Of a stretch of 64,000 nucleotides of DNA, positions 18,286 to 26,570 are shown piece after piece (within the stretch, counting starts at the first letter, position 1; each line of letters starts with the position of its first letter). The position numbers and the translations under genes were made by a program. A model generated the notes under the pieces. It was given only the letters and a program-made list of their open reading frames with translations. It searched no databases and had not been told where the DNA came from. Source of the stretch: Pectobacterium parmentieri (GTDB lineage: Bacteria; Pseudomonadota; Gammaproteobacteria; Enterobacterales; Enterobacteriaceae); assembly GCF_001742145.1 (NCBI RefSeq), contig NZ_CP015749.1, positions 2,728,001-2,792,000 of the forward strand, written 5' to 3'.

Positions 18286-18684
18286 ATGAGCGATAACTCG
18301 ACTCTGGCGGCCGCGTTCTATCAGGCCTTCAATACCAATGACAGCGCTGCTTTCGACCGCCTACTTGCGACCAATTGGGTCAATCACCCCGCTGACCCCG
18401 GTCAACCGAACACACCTGCGGGATTCAAACGCGCGGTGGCGCAAACGCATGCGGCTTTTGAAGGCTTCCATATTGATATCGAAGCGGTGGTTGCCGAGAA
18501 CGATCTTGTCGTTTGCCGAATCGCCATGAGTGGCCAGCACATCGGTGATTTCGACCGTTGGAAAGCCTCCGGCCAGCAGGTACGTTTTTCGGGTATGGAT
18601 ATGCACCGTATTGAAGGGGGACGCATCAGTGAAACCTGGCACTTTGAAAATTTCGATGGATTAAAAATAGAAGAAACCGCCTGA
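18286..18684 (+). CDS. SnoaL-like (NTF2-fold) ester-cyclase family protein
   Basis: A 132-residue cytoplasmic protein with a SnoaL/NTF2-like fold: FYQAFNTNDSAAFDRLLATN, WVNHPADPGQP, DLVVCRIAMSGQH, and the C-terminal GRISETWHFENFDGL. The family contains polyketide cyclases and many uncharacterised enzymes, so the substrate cannot be given. The ATG at 18286 follows AAGGAACAAC; the longer frame from 18268 lacks a site. It stands alone. Confidence 0.82.
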   Translation: MSDNSTLAAAFYQAFNTNDSAAFDRLLATNWVNHPADPGQPNTPAGFKRAVAQTHAAFEGFHIDIEAVVAENDLVVCRIAMSGQHIGDFDRWKASGQQVRFSGMDMHRIEGGRISETWHFENFDGLKIEETA

Positions 18685-18770
18685 TTGGCTGTCCCCAAAC
18701 TCCCCGGTTGCCCAAGTGAAATCAAGTTTACTCGGGACAAGTCACGCAACAGAAATAAGTGAATATAAAA

Positions 18771-19208
18771 ATGATTTGCACAGAAGATTACAGGAAAAAT
18801 GAAAAAGAGGCCGGTAAGGCGCTGGATGCGTATACGGAAAATAAGCTAGGGGATAAATTCTGCTTCAAAGAAAAGAAAGTCAGCTTTATTTATAAAGAAG
18901 ACGATAACGTTGCTGGCCGGATCGTTGGTTCCATCTTTTTCAATTATCTCCAAATAGAGATGATTGTCGTGGACGATCGTTACCACGGGAAAGGCATAGG
19001 CGGGCAGTTGCTGGCTGCGGCAGAAAAAATGGCCTTAGAAGAAGGTTGTATCTTCGTCTATTTGGAGTCAATGAGCTTCAACGCTCCCGGCTTTTATGAG
19101 AAGAAAGGATATAGAATTATTGAAAAAGTTGAAAATTCGCCCTTACCTGGAGAATCACATTATTTCTTTATCAAGCACCTGAAAAACCCACCGCACAAAG
19201 CAGCATGA
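18771..19208 (+). CDS. GNAT-family N-acetyltransferase
   Basis: A protein of about 145 residues with the GNAT core. IEMIVVDDRYHGKGIGGQLL (near 65) holds the Q/R-x-x-G-x-G/A acetyl-CoA loop, and the C-terminal FVYLESMSFNAPGFYEKKGY is the usual beta5-alpha4 element. The substrate is unknown. The ATG at 18771 is preferred over the in-frame GTG at 18759 because AAGTGA lies seven bases upstream. It is AT-richer than its neighbour, and the N-terminal part is Lys/Glu-rich. Confidence 0.82.
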   Translation: MICTEDYRKNEKEAGKALDAYTENKLGDKFCFKEKKVSFIYKEDDNVAGRIVGSIFFNYLQIEMIVVDDRYHGKGIGGQLLAAAEKMALEEGCIFVYLESMSFNAPGFYEKKGYRIIEKVENSPLPGESHYFFIKHLKNPPHKAA

Positions 19209-19383
19209 GATAGTGTAAAAAAATAACCATGAGAATAATATATTTACGAGATGCAATTATTAAAAAATCAACAAACATTTTTCAGTTTATTTTAATTATT
19301 TAACACCATTAAAAAACCACTGACTATAATAAACCTGCGAATTCAATTAACGATACACCTCTGGTAGAAAGTGGAGAAATTAA

Positions 19384-20514
19384 ATGATTAAAAATAATAA
19401 GCGTATTAAGTCTACGGTATGTGCATTATCATTAGCCGCATTAACACTGGGCTCCGCGGTTTCACTCGCCTGTACGCGCTTTGTTTATCTGGACCCACAA
19501 AATCCTGATTACCCTATTACCGCCCGTTCAATGGACTGGGCAGAGGATACCCATACTAATCTCTGGATTTTCCCACGAGAATTAAACCGCTCTGGCGCTG
19601 CTGGTCAGTATTCTCTGGAGTGGACATCAAAATACGGCAGTGTTATTGCCTCTGCTTTTGATGGCGACGAGAAAATGGCTTCCACAACCGATGGTTTGAA
19701 TGAGAAAGGGCTGGCGGCTAACGTGCTATGGTTGGCAGAATCTGAATACCCTAAAACCAAACCGACAGCGAAAAAACCGGGATTAAGCGTCGCCGCGTGG
19801 GCCCAGTACGTGTTGGATAATTTTGCTACCGTCGATGAGGCCGTAAAATCGCTACAACAGGAAAAATTTATACTGGTTACCAAAGACGTACCGGGGCAGG
19901 ACCGGAAGGCAACACTGCACCTTTCATTATCTGATTCCTCTGGCGACAGTGCGATTATTGAATATATCGACGGCAAACAGGTTATTCACCATAATAAGAG
20001 CTATCAGGTGATGACCAATTCCCCCACGTTCGATCAGCAGTTAGCGCTTAATGCCTATTGGGATCAGATCGGTGGTAATGTGATGCTGCCAGGAACAAAC
20101 CGCGCAGCCGATCGCTTCGTTCGAGCCTCATTCTATGTGGAAAATACTACCCCGAATAAACTCATTCCTGGGATAGCAGAGAAAAGTAAAATAGAAAAAG
20201 ACAAAGCGGACTTAGCCACTGCATTCAGTATCATACGTAATGTGTCGGTTCCTTATGGCTATTCCTTACCTAACGTGCCGAATATTGCCTCAACGCGCTG
20301 GCGTACCGTTATCGACCATACATCACTGCAATACTTCTTTGAATCTGCTGTTTCTCCCAATATCTTTTGGGTTGACTTGAAGAAGATCGATTTTGCTCCG
20401 CGAGGAAATAGCGCCAGCAAGTTAGATTTAGGGCCAAACCAAAGTATAATTTACTCTGGCCAAGCCTCAGGGCATTTTAAACCTGCTACACCATTTAAAT
20501 TTGCAGGATTATAA
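19384..20514 (+). CDS. Penicillin V acylase / choloylglycine hydrolase family enzyme
   Basis: A 376-residue exported Ntn-hydrolase. Residues 1-29 are a signal peptide (CALSLAALTLGSAVSLA), and cleavage leaves Cys30 (CTRFVYL) as the N-terminal nucleophile. Downstream are RSMDW (Arg-Asp), NEKGLAANVLWLAESE, the conserved Asn of MTNSPTFDQQ, and a C-terminal Arg in STRWRTVIDH. The closest characterised relative I know is the Pectobacterium atrosepticum periplasmic penicillin V acylase, which also cleaves acyl-homoserine lactones, so a role in signal turnover is possible. It is monocistronic with GTGGAGA before the ATG. Confidence 0.9.
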   Translation: MIKNNKRIKSTVCALSLAALTLGSAVSLACTRFVYLDPQNPDYPITARSMDWAEDTHTNLWIFPRELNRSGAAGQYSLEWTSKYGSVIASAFDGDEKMASTTDGLNEKGLAANVLWLAESEYPKTKPTAKKPGLSVAAWAQYVLDNFATVDEAVKSLQQEKFILVTKDVPGQDRKATLHLSLSDSSGDSAIIEYIDGKQVIHHNKSYQVMTNSPTFDQQLALNAYWDQIGGNVMLPGTNRAADRFVRASFYVENTTPNKLIPGIAEKSKIEKDKADLATAFSIIRNVSVPYGYSLPNVPNIASTRWRTVIDHTSLQYFFESAVSPNIFWVDLKKIDFAPRGNSASKLDLGPNQSIIYSGQASGHFKPATPFKFAGL

Positions 20515-20560
20515 ATAGGAAAATTATTCCCTAACATTCCGTTTATTAGACAATGATGTT

Positions 20561-20586
20561 AAAGCGTCATGGGAACATGGCGCTTT
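20561..20586 (+). terminator. Hairpin after the acylase gene
   Basis: AAAGCG-TCATG / CATGG-CGCTTT forms an imperfect stem 46 bases after the stop. There is no long T run. Confidence 0.45.
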
Positions 20587-20688
20587 CGCTCATGATAATA
20601 ATTAAGGCTATCTACAGACTACTTATAACAACTTCGCATCTCCTGCCCATTCAGCATAGAAATGGCTCGAACAGATCCCTGGCTCAAT

Positions 20689-20931
20689 TTACTTTATTTC
20701 TGTTTTGACTAATCCCAAATTGACAAACGGATCATCGGAAAGATGATCTTTTATATCAGAAAGTGCTAACCCGTAGGCTAAAATAAACCCGCCGGATCCA
20801 TCTTCCAGTGGGCCAGCAAAAATAACATTTCCCTTTTTAATGTTATCAGCCAGCCATTTTTTGTGCGCATCAATACTCTTTTCAAGTTCATCTTTCGGGC
20901 TGGTATAAGAAAGCGTAATAGCATAGAGCAT
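20689..20931 (-). CDS. YciI-family protein
   Basis: An 80-residue protein of the YciI ferredoxin-like fold: MLYAITLSYT, then the His/Asp-bearing DAHKKWLADNIKKGNVIFAG and GPLEDGSGGFILAYG. YciI-like proteins are small dimeric enzymes of mostly unknown substrate. It starts 17 bases downstream of the azoR remnant on the same strand and may once have shared its transcript. Confidence 0.78.
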   Translation of the reverse strand: MLYAITLSYTSPKDELEKSIDAHKKWLADNIKKGNVIFAGPLEDGSGGFILAYGLALSDIKDHLSDDPFVNLGLVKTEIK

Positions 20932-20948
20932 GATTGCTACCTCAATGA

Positions 20949-21450
20949 TTATTGAACGGCTATAGATGTAATAATGGAATGGACAGAGGATTTCGCATTG
21001 TGAATTTCACGATTCTTGATTTCCTCCCCTTTTGAAGCCCCTTCCACACGGATAAAATGAATATCGCTAATACCAAGAAACCGGAAAAAACCCTGAAGAT
21101 AGCGCTCCTGAAAATCCATATCTAAAAAAGGTGGTGTGGTATAGAAACCACCACGGGAAGAAACCACAATAACCATTCTTCCCCCAAACAGCCCTACCGG
21201 ACCTTTTTCCGTATATTTAAAGGTTTTCCAGCCTGCGCAAGCCGATCCAGCCACGCTTTCAGTTGGCTAGAGACGGAAAAGTTATACATCGGTGCACCAA
21301 CAACAATAATGTCATGCGCCAGAAATTCCGCGACTAACGCATCAGACAATTGGTGTTCCCGCAGCGTGGCGTCATCCGCTGAAGAGGACGCTATTTGGCG
21401 AAACCCTGCGGCAATCGGCCCCGTTAAGTGGCGTATTTCATCTTTAACTA
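20949..21450 (-). pseudogene. azoR-like FMN-dependent NADH-azoreductase, truncated and frameshifted
   Basis: The minus strand encodes a flavodoxin-fold azoreductase in two frames. The upstream part reads VAEFLAHDIIVVGAPMYNFS and QLKAWLDRLAQAGK; the downstream part continues KTFKYTEKGPVGLFGG, VSSRGGFYTTP and LGISDIHFIRVEGASKGEE to the stop at 20949. A one-base frameshift separates them near 21225. The first 45 or so residues, with the FMN phosphate loop, are missing because the gene is cut off at about 21450, where a divergent AraC-type remnant begins. The product would be inactive. Confidence 0.8.
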
Positions 21451-21810
21451 CATCCCCTACTGCTGCGTGCTGAACAGCTCATTCGTTACGAAAACCCAGC
21501 AATCACCGCAGAAGCGTTAGCCAGCGCTCTGAATTTCAGTGACCGAACGCTTCACCGCAAGCTAAAAGAACTTACGGCGGAAAGTCCGAAGAACTTTATT
21601 ACCCGCGTCAGGATCGAAATGGCCTGTCTGTTGCTTGAAAACCCAATGACCAATATCAAGCAGGTTGCCGCCGAATGCGGTTATAGTGAAGAGACTGCTT
21701 TCAGACGCGCCTTTTCTCAGCAGATGGAGATGACGCCGACCCAGTTCAGAAAATGGGCGCTGTTGAGAAATAACAAACCAAGTGCGTTAGATAATGACGA
21801 TGGTGATTGA
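21448..21810 (+). pseudogene. AraC-family regulator, C-terminal DNA-binding remnant
   Basis: The open frame to the stop at 21810 encodes a complete AraC-type double helix-turn-helix: AITAEALASALNFSDRTLHR, KLKELTAESPKNFITRVRIE, IKQVAAECGYSEETAFRRAF and TPTQFRKWALL. The sensory N-terminal two thirds and the promoter are gone. The 5' end abuts the cut end of the divergent azoR remnant, so one deletion probably removed both 5' ends and the shared promoter. The intact gene was probably the regulator of the azoR-like gene. Confidence 0.8.
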
Positions 21811-21906
21811 GTCGATGGTTCCAGAAAACACAACTTACGGCAAACCATCACGTTGACCGGTACCTTTGCTACACATTGCTATTCACTCAGGGAATGAAGT
21901 AAGGAA

Positions 21907-23361
21907 ATGAGATCGATGATAAGGAAAACAATAATTGCCTCGCTGCTCAGTCTGTCAGCAATGTCCATCAGTCAGGCCAATGACAAGATCGATGCACTCT
22001 ACGAACGCCTGACGCAGCAGGATACTCATGCATTAACCGCGCTGACAGCATTAGCGAAAGACAGCGACCCGCGAGCATTGAGTACACTAGGGTTCATCTA
22101 TGAATACGGTATCACCGTTCCGCAAAATACCACGCAAGCGCTCCAGTATTATCAACAAGCCTGCGAAATAGACGGCAATTTTGGCTGCTACAACGTCTGG
22201 TATTTTTATCAATACGGCAAAGGCGTGGCGCAGGATAAAGAACGCGCCAGACAGTTTGCAGAAAAGATGAATCGCGCCGATCTCAAAACACCGCCTGATG
22301 TAATAGAGATAGTCATCGATTACCTGTATAGCGCAAAAGCCAATGCCGATAGCGATATATCACAGCGTCCTGCGTTAATTTATGTCGCCAAAAGATACCT
22401 CACCAGTGGTGATGAAGAGACGCAACGTTTCTTTACCCGTATCGGCTTTAGCAAACGGGATGTGCTACGGCTGGCGACATTCTGGGCAAAAGATGGCGAT
22501 CCAGAAATAAATTTCCTGGTCGGGTATTTCTATAATTTTGGCTATGCCGATATCAAAAATGAGAATATTGAAGCCCTTAAATGGTTCCGTGTCGCTGCCG
22601 AAGGCGGTCATCCAGAGGCACAAAACATTCTTGGTGCGGTATATGAAAAAGGACGCTGGGGTATTCATGCAGACGGAGAAGAAGCTGAAAAATGGTATGA
22701 GCGGGCAGCAAAACAAGGCAATGACAACGCACTGATGAATTTGGGAAAAATGTATTACGATGGCGTACTCATCAAGGCCGATTACCGTAAGGCGTATGCA
22801 TTATTTGAACAGGCCGATAAAAATGACGTGACTAGCGCCAGCAGATATTTATCCCAGATGTATTACAGCGGACAGTACGTTGATGTGGATTGTCATCAAG
22901 CCCAAAAGTACAAAGAGAGTACAGATAACAGTTATTTTCGCCAGTGTGAAAAGGATAAGCGCGAGAGAAAAGCGACGCGCGACGTATTACCTGTCTTAAT
23001 GTTAAAGCATGAATCGAGCCCATTCGGTGGAGATAATAATCCCTATAAATGCGAGCTTAATTTCTCTATCAATACAAATAAACTAGGTGAAGTCGCCAAT
23101 TTTCGCGCAACACTGCGACTAAAAAACAGCGAGGGCGCTTCGGCTGAACAGGTGCTTGCGTTCCCACCTTTTGGGTTAAGTAGCTTTGATGCCAGAATGA
23201 TTGGAGAAAAATTCATTTTTTCCCATGAATCTACTCTGCTCCCACAGTACAAACCCGATTTTTGCCAGTTCAGCGATCTGGAATATCAGGTCACCTCCGC
23301 TACCGCCACGATTAATGGCAAGGAAGTGGATGTACTTAAAGCAGGGATATTGAAGTATTAG
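21907..23361 (+). CDS. Exported Sel1-repeat protein with an extra C-terminal domain
   Basis: A 484-residue protein with a signal peptide (residues about 1-24, IIASLLSLSAMSISQA). From about 45 to 330 there are Sel1-like TPR units, for example ALSTLGFIYEYGITVPQN, WYFYQYGKGVAQD, EAQNILGAVYEKGRW and ALMNLGKMYYDGV. After Cys-containing sequence near 345-365, residues about 370-484 form a beta-rich domain (CELNFSINTNKLGEVANFRA) that I do not recognise. Sel1 proteins scaffold protein complexes; its periplasmic partner is unknown. TAAGGA precedes the ATG. It ends ahead of a strong hairpin. Confidence 0.82.
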   Translation: MRSMIRKTIIASLLSLSAMSISQANDKIDALYERLTQQDTHALTALTALAKDSDPRALSTLGFIYEYGITVPQNTTQALQYYQQACEIDGNFGCYNVWYFYQYGKGVAQDKERARQFAEKMNRADLKTPPDVIEIVIDYLYSAKANADSDISQRPALIYVAKRYLTSGDEETQRFFTRIGFSKRDVLRLATFWAKDGDPEINFLVGYFYNFGYADIKNENIEALKWFRVAAEGGHPEAQNILGAVYEKGRWGIHADGEEAEKWYERAAKQGNDNALMNLGKMYYDGVLIKADYRKAYALFEQADKNDVTSASRYLSQMYYSGQYVDVDCHQAQKYKESTDNSYFRQCEKDKRERKATRDVLPVLMLKHESSPFGGDNNPYKCELNFSINTNKLGEVANFRATLRLKNSEGASAEQVLAFPPFGLSSFDARMIGEKFIFSHESTLLPQYKPDFCQFSDLEYQVTSATATINGKEVDVLKAGILKY

Positions 23362-23448
23362 GAAAATCGCGTCGCACGCCGAGCAGTAAAATGAAAATTT
23401 TACATCCGCGGCACCATCACACGCACGATAGGATTTACGGCTTACACA

Positions 23449-23480
23449 GACAAAGCGCCATTAAACTATGGCGCTTTGTC
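23449..23480. terminator. Strong bidirectional hairpin after the Sel1 gene
   Basis: GACAAAGCGCCA and TGGCGCTTTGTC form a perfect 12-base stem with an 8-base loop between the plus-strand Sel1 gene and minus-strand genes to the right. Confidence 0.75.
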
Positions 23481-23504
23481 GTTTATGTACCCGACTCCCA
23501 GTTC

Positions 23505-23738
23505 TCACCTCACGCCTGGCCAAATCTCTTCCAGCCTTTCCCCCATCGTTTCAGCAATCAGATGCTCTCCTTTCGGCCTGTGTCTGGTAAGCGCATTCGC
23601 CAGCGTGGATGACGCCAGCCAGCCGCTCAGGGCGCTTGTGCAACAGGTAAATTCATTATCGATTACACTCGAACTTTCCCTTTTCGTAAAAGATCCGCCC
23701 TGTAAACAAACCATAATCCCCGATCGCTTAGCAGGCAC
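23505..23738 (-). pseudogene. Ner/Nlp-like DNA-binding protein remnant
   Basis: The minus-strand frame ends ALSGWLASSTLANALTRHRP followed by KGEHLIAETMGERLEEIWPG and a stop. This matches the helix-turn-helix and C-terminus of Ner/Nlp regulators, whose usual ending is IA-x-ALG-x-x-P-x-EIWPSRY. The N-terminal part (FTKRESSSVIDNEF) shows no family similarity, so the true gene is probably broken. It could still be a short functional regulator. Confidence 0.5.
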
Positions 23739-24330
23739 CTAGTTCGGTTTTAAGACAACCAAAATTTTCCTCAAGGTGCTTTACTAGTGGCCTCTGACAT
23801 CCTTCGGCAACCCATGCGTCGATCGAAAGCCGCATTGTTCCGACGCCAATCATTGCTGCAAGACGTAGGCCAAAACGTTTCTCAGAATCTGGCCAAATCT
23901 CGCACAGACCTTCGTAGGCTGCTTGCTCCATTCGCAGAAATTTAGCCTGATTGCCCGATTGGAGCTGCTCGGTTGACTGCACAATTCTGCCAATCAACAC
24001 CGCGACATCTGGACGCATATTTACCGCCAGAGCAACCAGCGCAGCTTGGGTCGTGGTGATTGGTGATGCTGCCCCCCCCTGCTTCAGTATCTCGGCGTGT
24101 AACTCGCCCGGCAGCGCATTTTGCCAGGCTAAAATGATTTCTTCCTTAGAGCGGAAGTAATGAAAGAAAGTTCGTCGGGCTATGCCCGACGCTTCGGCAA
24201 TCGCATCAAGTGTCGTGGCTTCATAGCCGTTCTCAGCGAACAACTTCAGACCTATCTCAGTGATGCGGCGATGCATGTCGCGGCGCTTCTTTTCGCGAAC
24301 GCCGTCTTTGCGTTTCAACTCATGTTCCAT
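23728..24330 (-). CDS. TetR-family repressor
   Basis: A 200-residue TetR regulator. The helix-turn-helix spans residues about 18-65 (ITEIGLKLFAENGYEATTLD, then AIAEASGIARRTFFHYFRSK) and the ligand-binding helices follow. It is divergent from an oxidoreductase/aldo-keto reductase pair, and the 116-base gap holds two matching palindromes, so it very likely represses both itself and that pair. The inducer is unknown; electrophiles or quinones are a guess from the enzyme families. Confidence 0.92.
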   Translation of the reverse strand: MEHELKRKDGVREKKRRDMHRRITEIGLKLFAENGYEATTLDAIAEASGIARRTFFHYFRSKEEIILAWQNALPGELHAEILKQGGAASPITTTQAALVALAVNMRPDVAVLIGRIVQSTEQLQSGNQAKFLRMEQAAYEGLCEIWPDSEKRFGLRLAAMIGVGTMRLSIDAWVAEGCQRPLVKHLEENFGCLKTELGAC

Positions 24331-24362
24331 ACCAAGCTCTCACATATTTTTTTCTTGAAAAT

Positions 24363-24377
24363 TTGCACCAAGTGCAA
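24363..24377. promoter_or_regulatory. TetR operator 1
   Basis: Perfect inverted repeat TTGCAC-CAA-GTGCAA in the divergent tetR/oxidoreductase promoter. Confidence 0.75.
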
Positions 24378-24386
24378 TATTTTATT

Positions 24387-24401
24387 TTGCACTTAGTGCA
24401 T
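24387..24401. promoter_or_regulatory. TetR operator 2
   Basis: TTGCAC-TTA-GTGCAT repeats operator 1 with one mismatched end base; the centres are 24 bases apart, which would place two dimers on nearly the same helix face. Confidence 0.72.
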
Positions 24402-24446
24402 AAATATATCATCGATACCTACTTTCCCCAACTTTGGAAATCACAC

Positions 24447-25370
24447 ATGAGAGCCATACGCATTCACAATTTCACAGAAGCACCGCGTAGGGAGGACATC
24501 CCCGTACCTGATGTCGGCCAAAACGATGTGCTCGTGCGCGTGGAGGCAACGGCACTCAATCCTCTTGATGCACTCGTGGCATCGGGGATCGCACGCCAGT
24601 TCTTCGACATCACCATGCCTATCACGCTAGGCACCGATTTCGCGGGGACAATTGAGCGCATTGGTGGAGATGTTACACAATGGAACGTCGGCGACAAGGT
24701 AATTGCCTGGGTTGATGCCGGGTCAGGAGGTGGCCTTGCAGATTTTGCGGTTGCACCCGCTCACACATGCGTGCAGTTGCCTGAAAACCTTTCAGCCGCA
24801 CAGGGCAGCGCGATTCCGACAGCAGGGATCACCGCCTGGCACGCCCTATTCTCCTACGGCAGGTTGAAAGCCCATGAAACGGTACTGATCCATGCTGCCG
24901 CAGGCGGCGTTGGCTGCTTTGCTATCCAGTTCGCCCGCATGGCAGGCGCGCGCGTAATTGCAACTGCGTCTGGCAGTGGCCTTACCCTTGCACTAAGTCT
25001 GGGAGCCGACGAAGTCATCGATTATCGTTCGCAGGACTTCACCTGTCTGGCTGCTGATGTCGATATGGTTCTCGACCTCGTCGGTGGAGAGACACAAAGC
25101 CGATCCTACAAAGTCCTCCGCGCGGGTGGACGCCTCATTTCTACAGTCATGCCACCCGACGAGGAAGAAGCACGAGCACATGGAGTAACGGCCAGCATCT
25201 TCTATGCCAAGCCCTTTGCCGATCGTCTCGGCGATCTCGTCGCAACGATCGCCAGTCGAAATGTGAAGGTGATCATTGATCGCACAGTTCCTTTAAATCG
25301 CTTTGACGAAGCGTGGGACTACCAGATCTACGGTCATGCACGCGGTAAGATCGTCGTACTTTCACAATAA
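24447..25370 (+). CDS. NADPH:quinone reductase-like medium-chain oxidoreductase
   Basis: A 307-residue zinc-independent medium-chain reductase. The N-terminal GroES-like domain has RVEATALNPLDALVASG and PITLGTDFAGTIERIG. The cofactor loop is HAAAGGVGCFAIQFARMAGA (near 150), typical of quinone oxidoreductases that use NADPH. No zinc-binding Cys/His cluster is present. The ATG at 24447 is chosen because the frame upstream of it covers the operators. It is followed after 29 bases by an aldo-keto reductase; the two form a TetR-controlled detoxification-type operon. Confidence 0.88.
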   Translation: MRAIRIHNFTEAPRREDIPVPDVGQNDVLVRVEATALNPLDALVASGIARQFFDITMPITLGTDFAGTIERIGGDVTQWNVGDKVIAWVDAGSGGGLADFAVAPAHTCVQLPENLSAAQGSAIPTAGITAWHALFSYGRLKAHETVLIHAAAGGVGCFAIQFARMAGARVIATASGSGLTLALSLGADEVIDYRSQDFTCLAADVDMVLDLVGGETQSRSYKVLRAGGRLISTVMPPDEEEARAHGVTASIFYAKPFADRLGDLVATIASRNVKVIIDRTVPLNRFDEAWDYQIYGHARGKIVVLSQ

Positions 25371-25399
25371 ACCTCAACAACCCACATTAGGATAATTTC

Positions 25400-26278
25400 A
25401 TGAATACCTCGCACCTTGGTGGCACATTTACCCCGATCGGTACATCGTTGAACCTGAAACGCATGGGCTATGGAACCATGCAATTGCCCGGCCCGCACGT
25501 CTGGGGTCCACCGCGCGACAAAGACGCTGCTCTGGCAGTACTGCGCGAGGTGATAGCTCTGGGAGCCAATCACATCGACACAGCCGAATTCTATGGCCCG
25601 GGCGTATCCAACCAGCTAATCCGCGAAGCGTTGTCGCCCTATTCGAGTGGGATGACGATCGTTACCAAAGTCGGTTTCGTGCGTGGTGACGATGCATCTT
25701 GGGTACCCGATCATACGCCGGATGGGCTCAAGCGTGCTGTGCATGAGAACCTCACAAGCCTCGGACTGGAAACGCTTGATGTTGTCAATCTGCGGCTAGG
25801 CGGCGCGCACGGACCGGACGATCGTTCGGTAGCTGAATCGTTGGAAGTACTTGTTCAACTCCAACAGCAGGGCCTTATTTGTCATATTGGCTTGAGTAAT
25901 GTTTCACCCACGCAATTTGCCGAAGCTAAGTCGATAACGACAATCGTGTGCGTCCAGAACCAATATAATTTGGTCAAGCGTGACGATGATGAATTCATCG
26001 ATGCTCTGGCGGCACAAGGGGTGGCTTACGTTCCCTTCTTCCCGCTGGGCGGATTCTCGCCACTGCAATCGTCGATCCTTTCACAAGTGGCTAACGAGGT
26101 CGGAGCGACGCCAAAGCAGGTTGCATTAGCATGGCTGCTACAGCGATCTCCTAATATTCTTGTCATCGCAGGAACGTCATCTACGACGCATCTCAGAGAG
26201 AATTTCGCCGCAGCAGATCTTGTATTGTCAGGTGAGCAAATCACAAAGCTTAATAACATTTCGCGACAGGTTGATTAA
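25400..26278 (+). CDS. Aldo/keto reductase, PdxI (YdbC)-like
   Basis: A 292-residue TIM-barrel reductase strongly resembling E. coli YdbC (PdxI), reported as an NADPH-dependent pyridoxal reductase: GYGTMQLPGPHVWGPPRDKD, IDTAEFYGP with catalytic Asp and Tyr, and IVTKVG with the catalytic Lys. The usual catalytic His is replaced by Asn in DVVNLRLGG, as in YdbC. FFPLGGFSPLQSS and LLQRSPNILVIAGTSS complete the cofactor site. It is the second gene of the TetR-controlled pair. A broader carbonyl substrate range is possible, so I leave the symbol blank. Confidence 0.88.
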   Translation: MNTSHLGGTFTPIGTSLNLKRMGYGTMQLPGPHVWGPPRDKDAALAVLREVIALGANHIDTAEFYGPGVSNQLIREALSPYSSGMTIVTKVGFVRGDDASWVPDHTPDGLKRAVHENLTSLGLETLDVVNLRLGGAHGPDDRSVAESLEVLVQLQQQGLICHIGLSNVSPTQFAEAKSITTIVCVQNQYNLVKRDDDEFIDALAAQGVAYVPFFPLGGFSPLQSSILSQVANEVGATPKQVALAWLLQRSPNILVIAGTSSTTHLRENFAAADLVLSGEQITKLNNISRQVD

Positions 26279-26333
26279 TCACGCCTTAGGTGGCGGGTGT
26301 CTTTAATAAGAAACCGCCGTCTTCATAATGGGA

Positions 26334-26356
26334 AAACCCGCAGCTATGCGGGTTTA
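26334..26356 (+). terminator. Terminator after the aldo-keto reductase gene
   Basis: AAACCCGC-AGCTAT-GCGGGTTT hairpin about 56 bases after the stop, followed by a weak T-containing stretch. Confidence 0.65.
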
Positions 26357-26570
26357 GATATGCTTTTTGCTATTTAGCACAGAGTGTTGTGGGCACAAAA
26401 TTGACTGCGGTTTTAACATTTTCCCAGAACAAACATTCTGATTCATTTGGTGTAAGACCGCCATTTATGGTGGCGCACAAGACGATATAAATGGCACCTG
26501 GCGGCTAACCCGAATTCAGTTTTCACTGTATCTCTGAAAGGGCCACCAACGACTTATATCACTCCAACCA

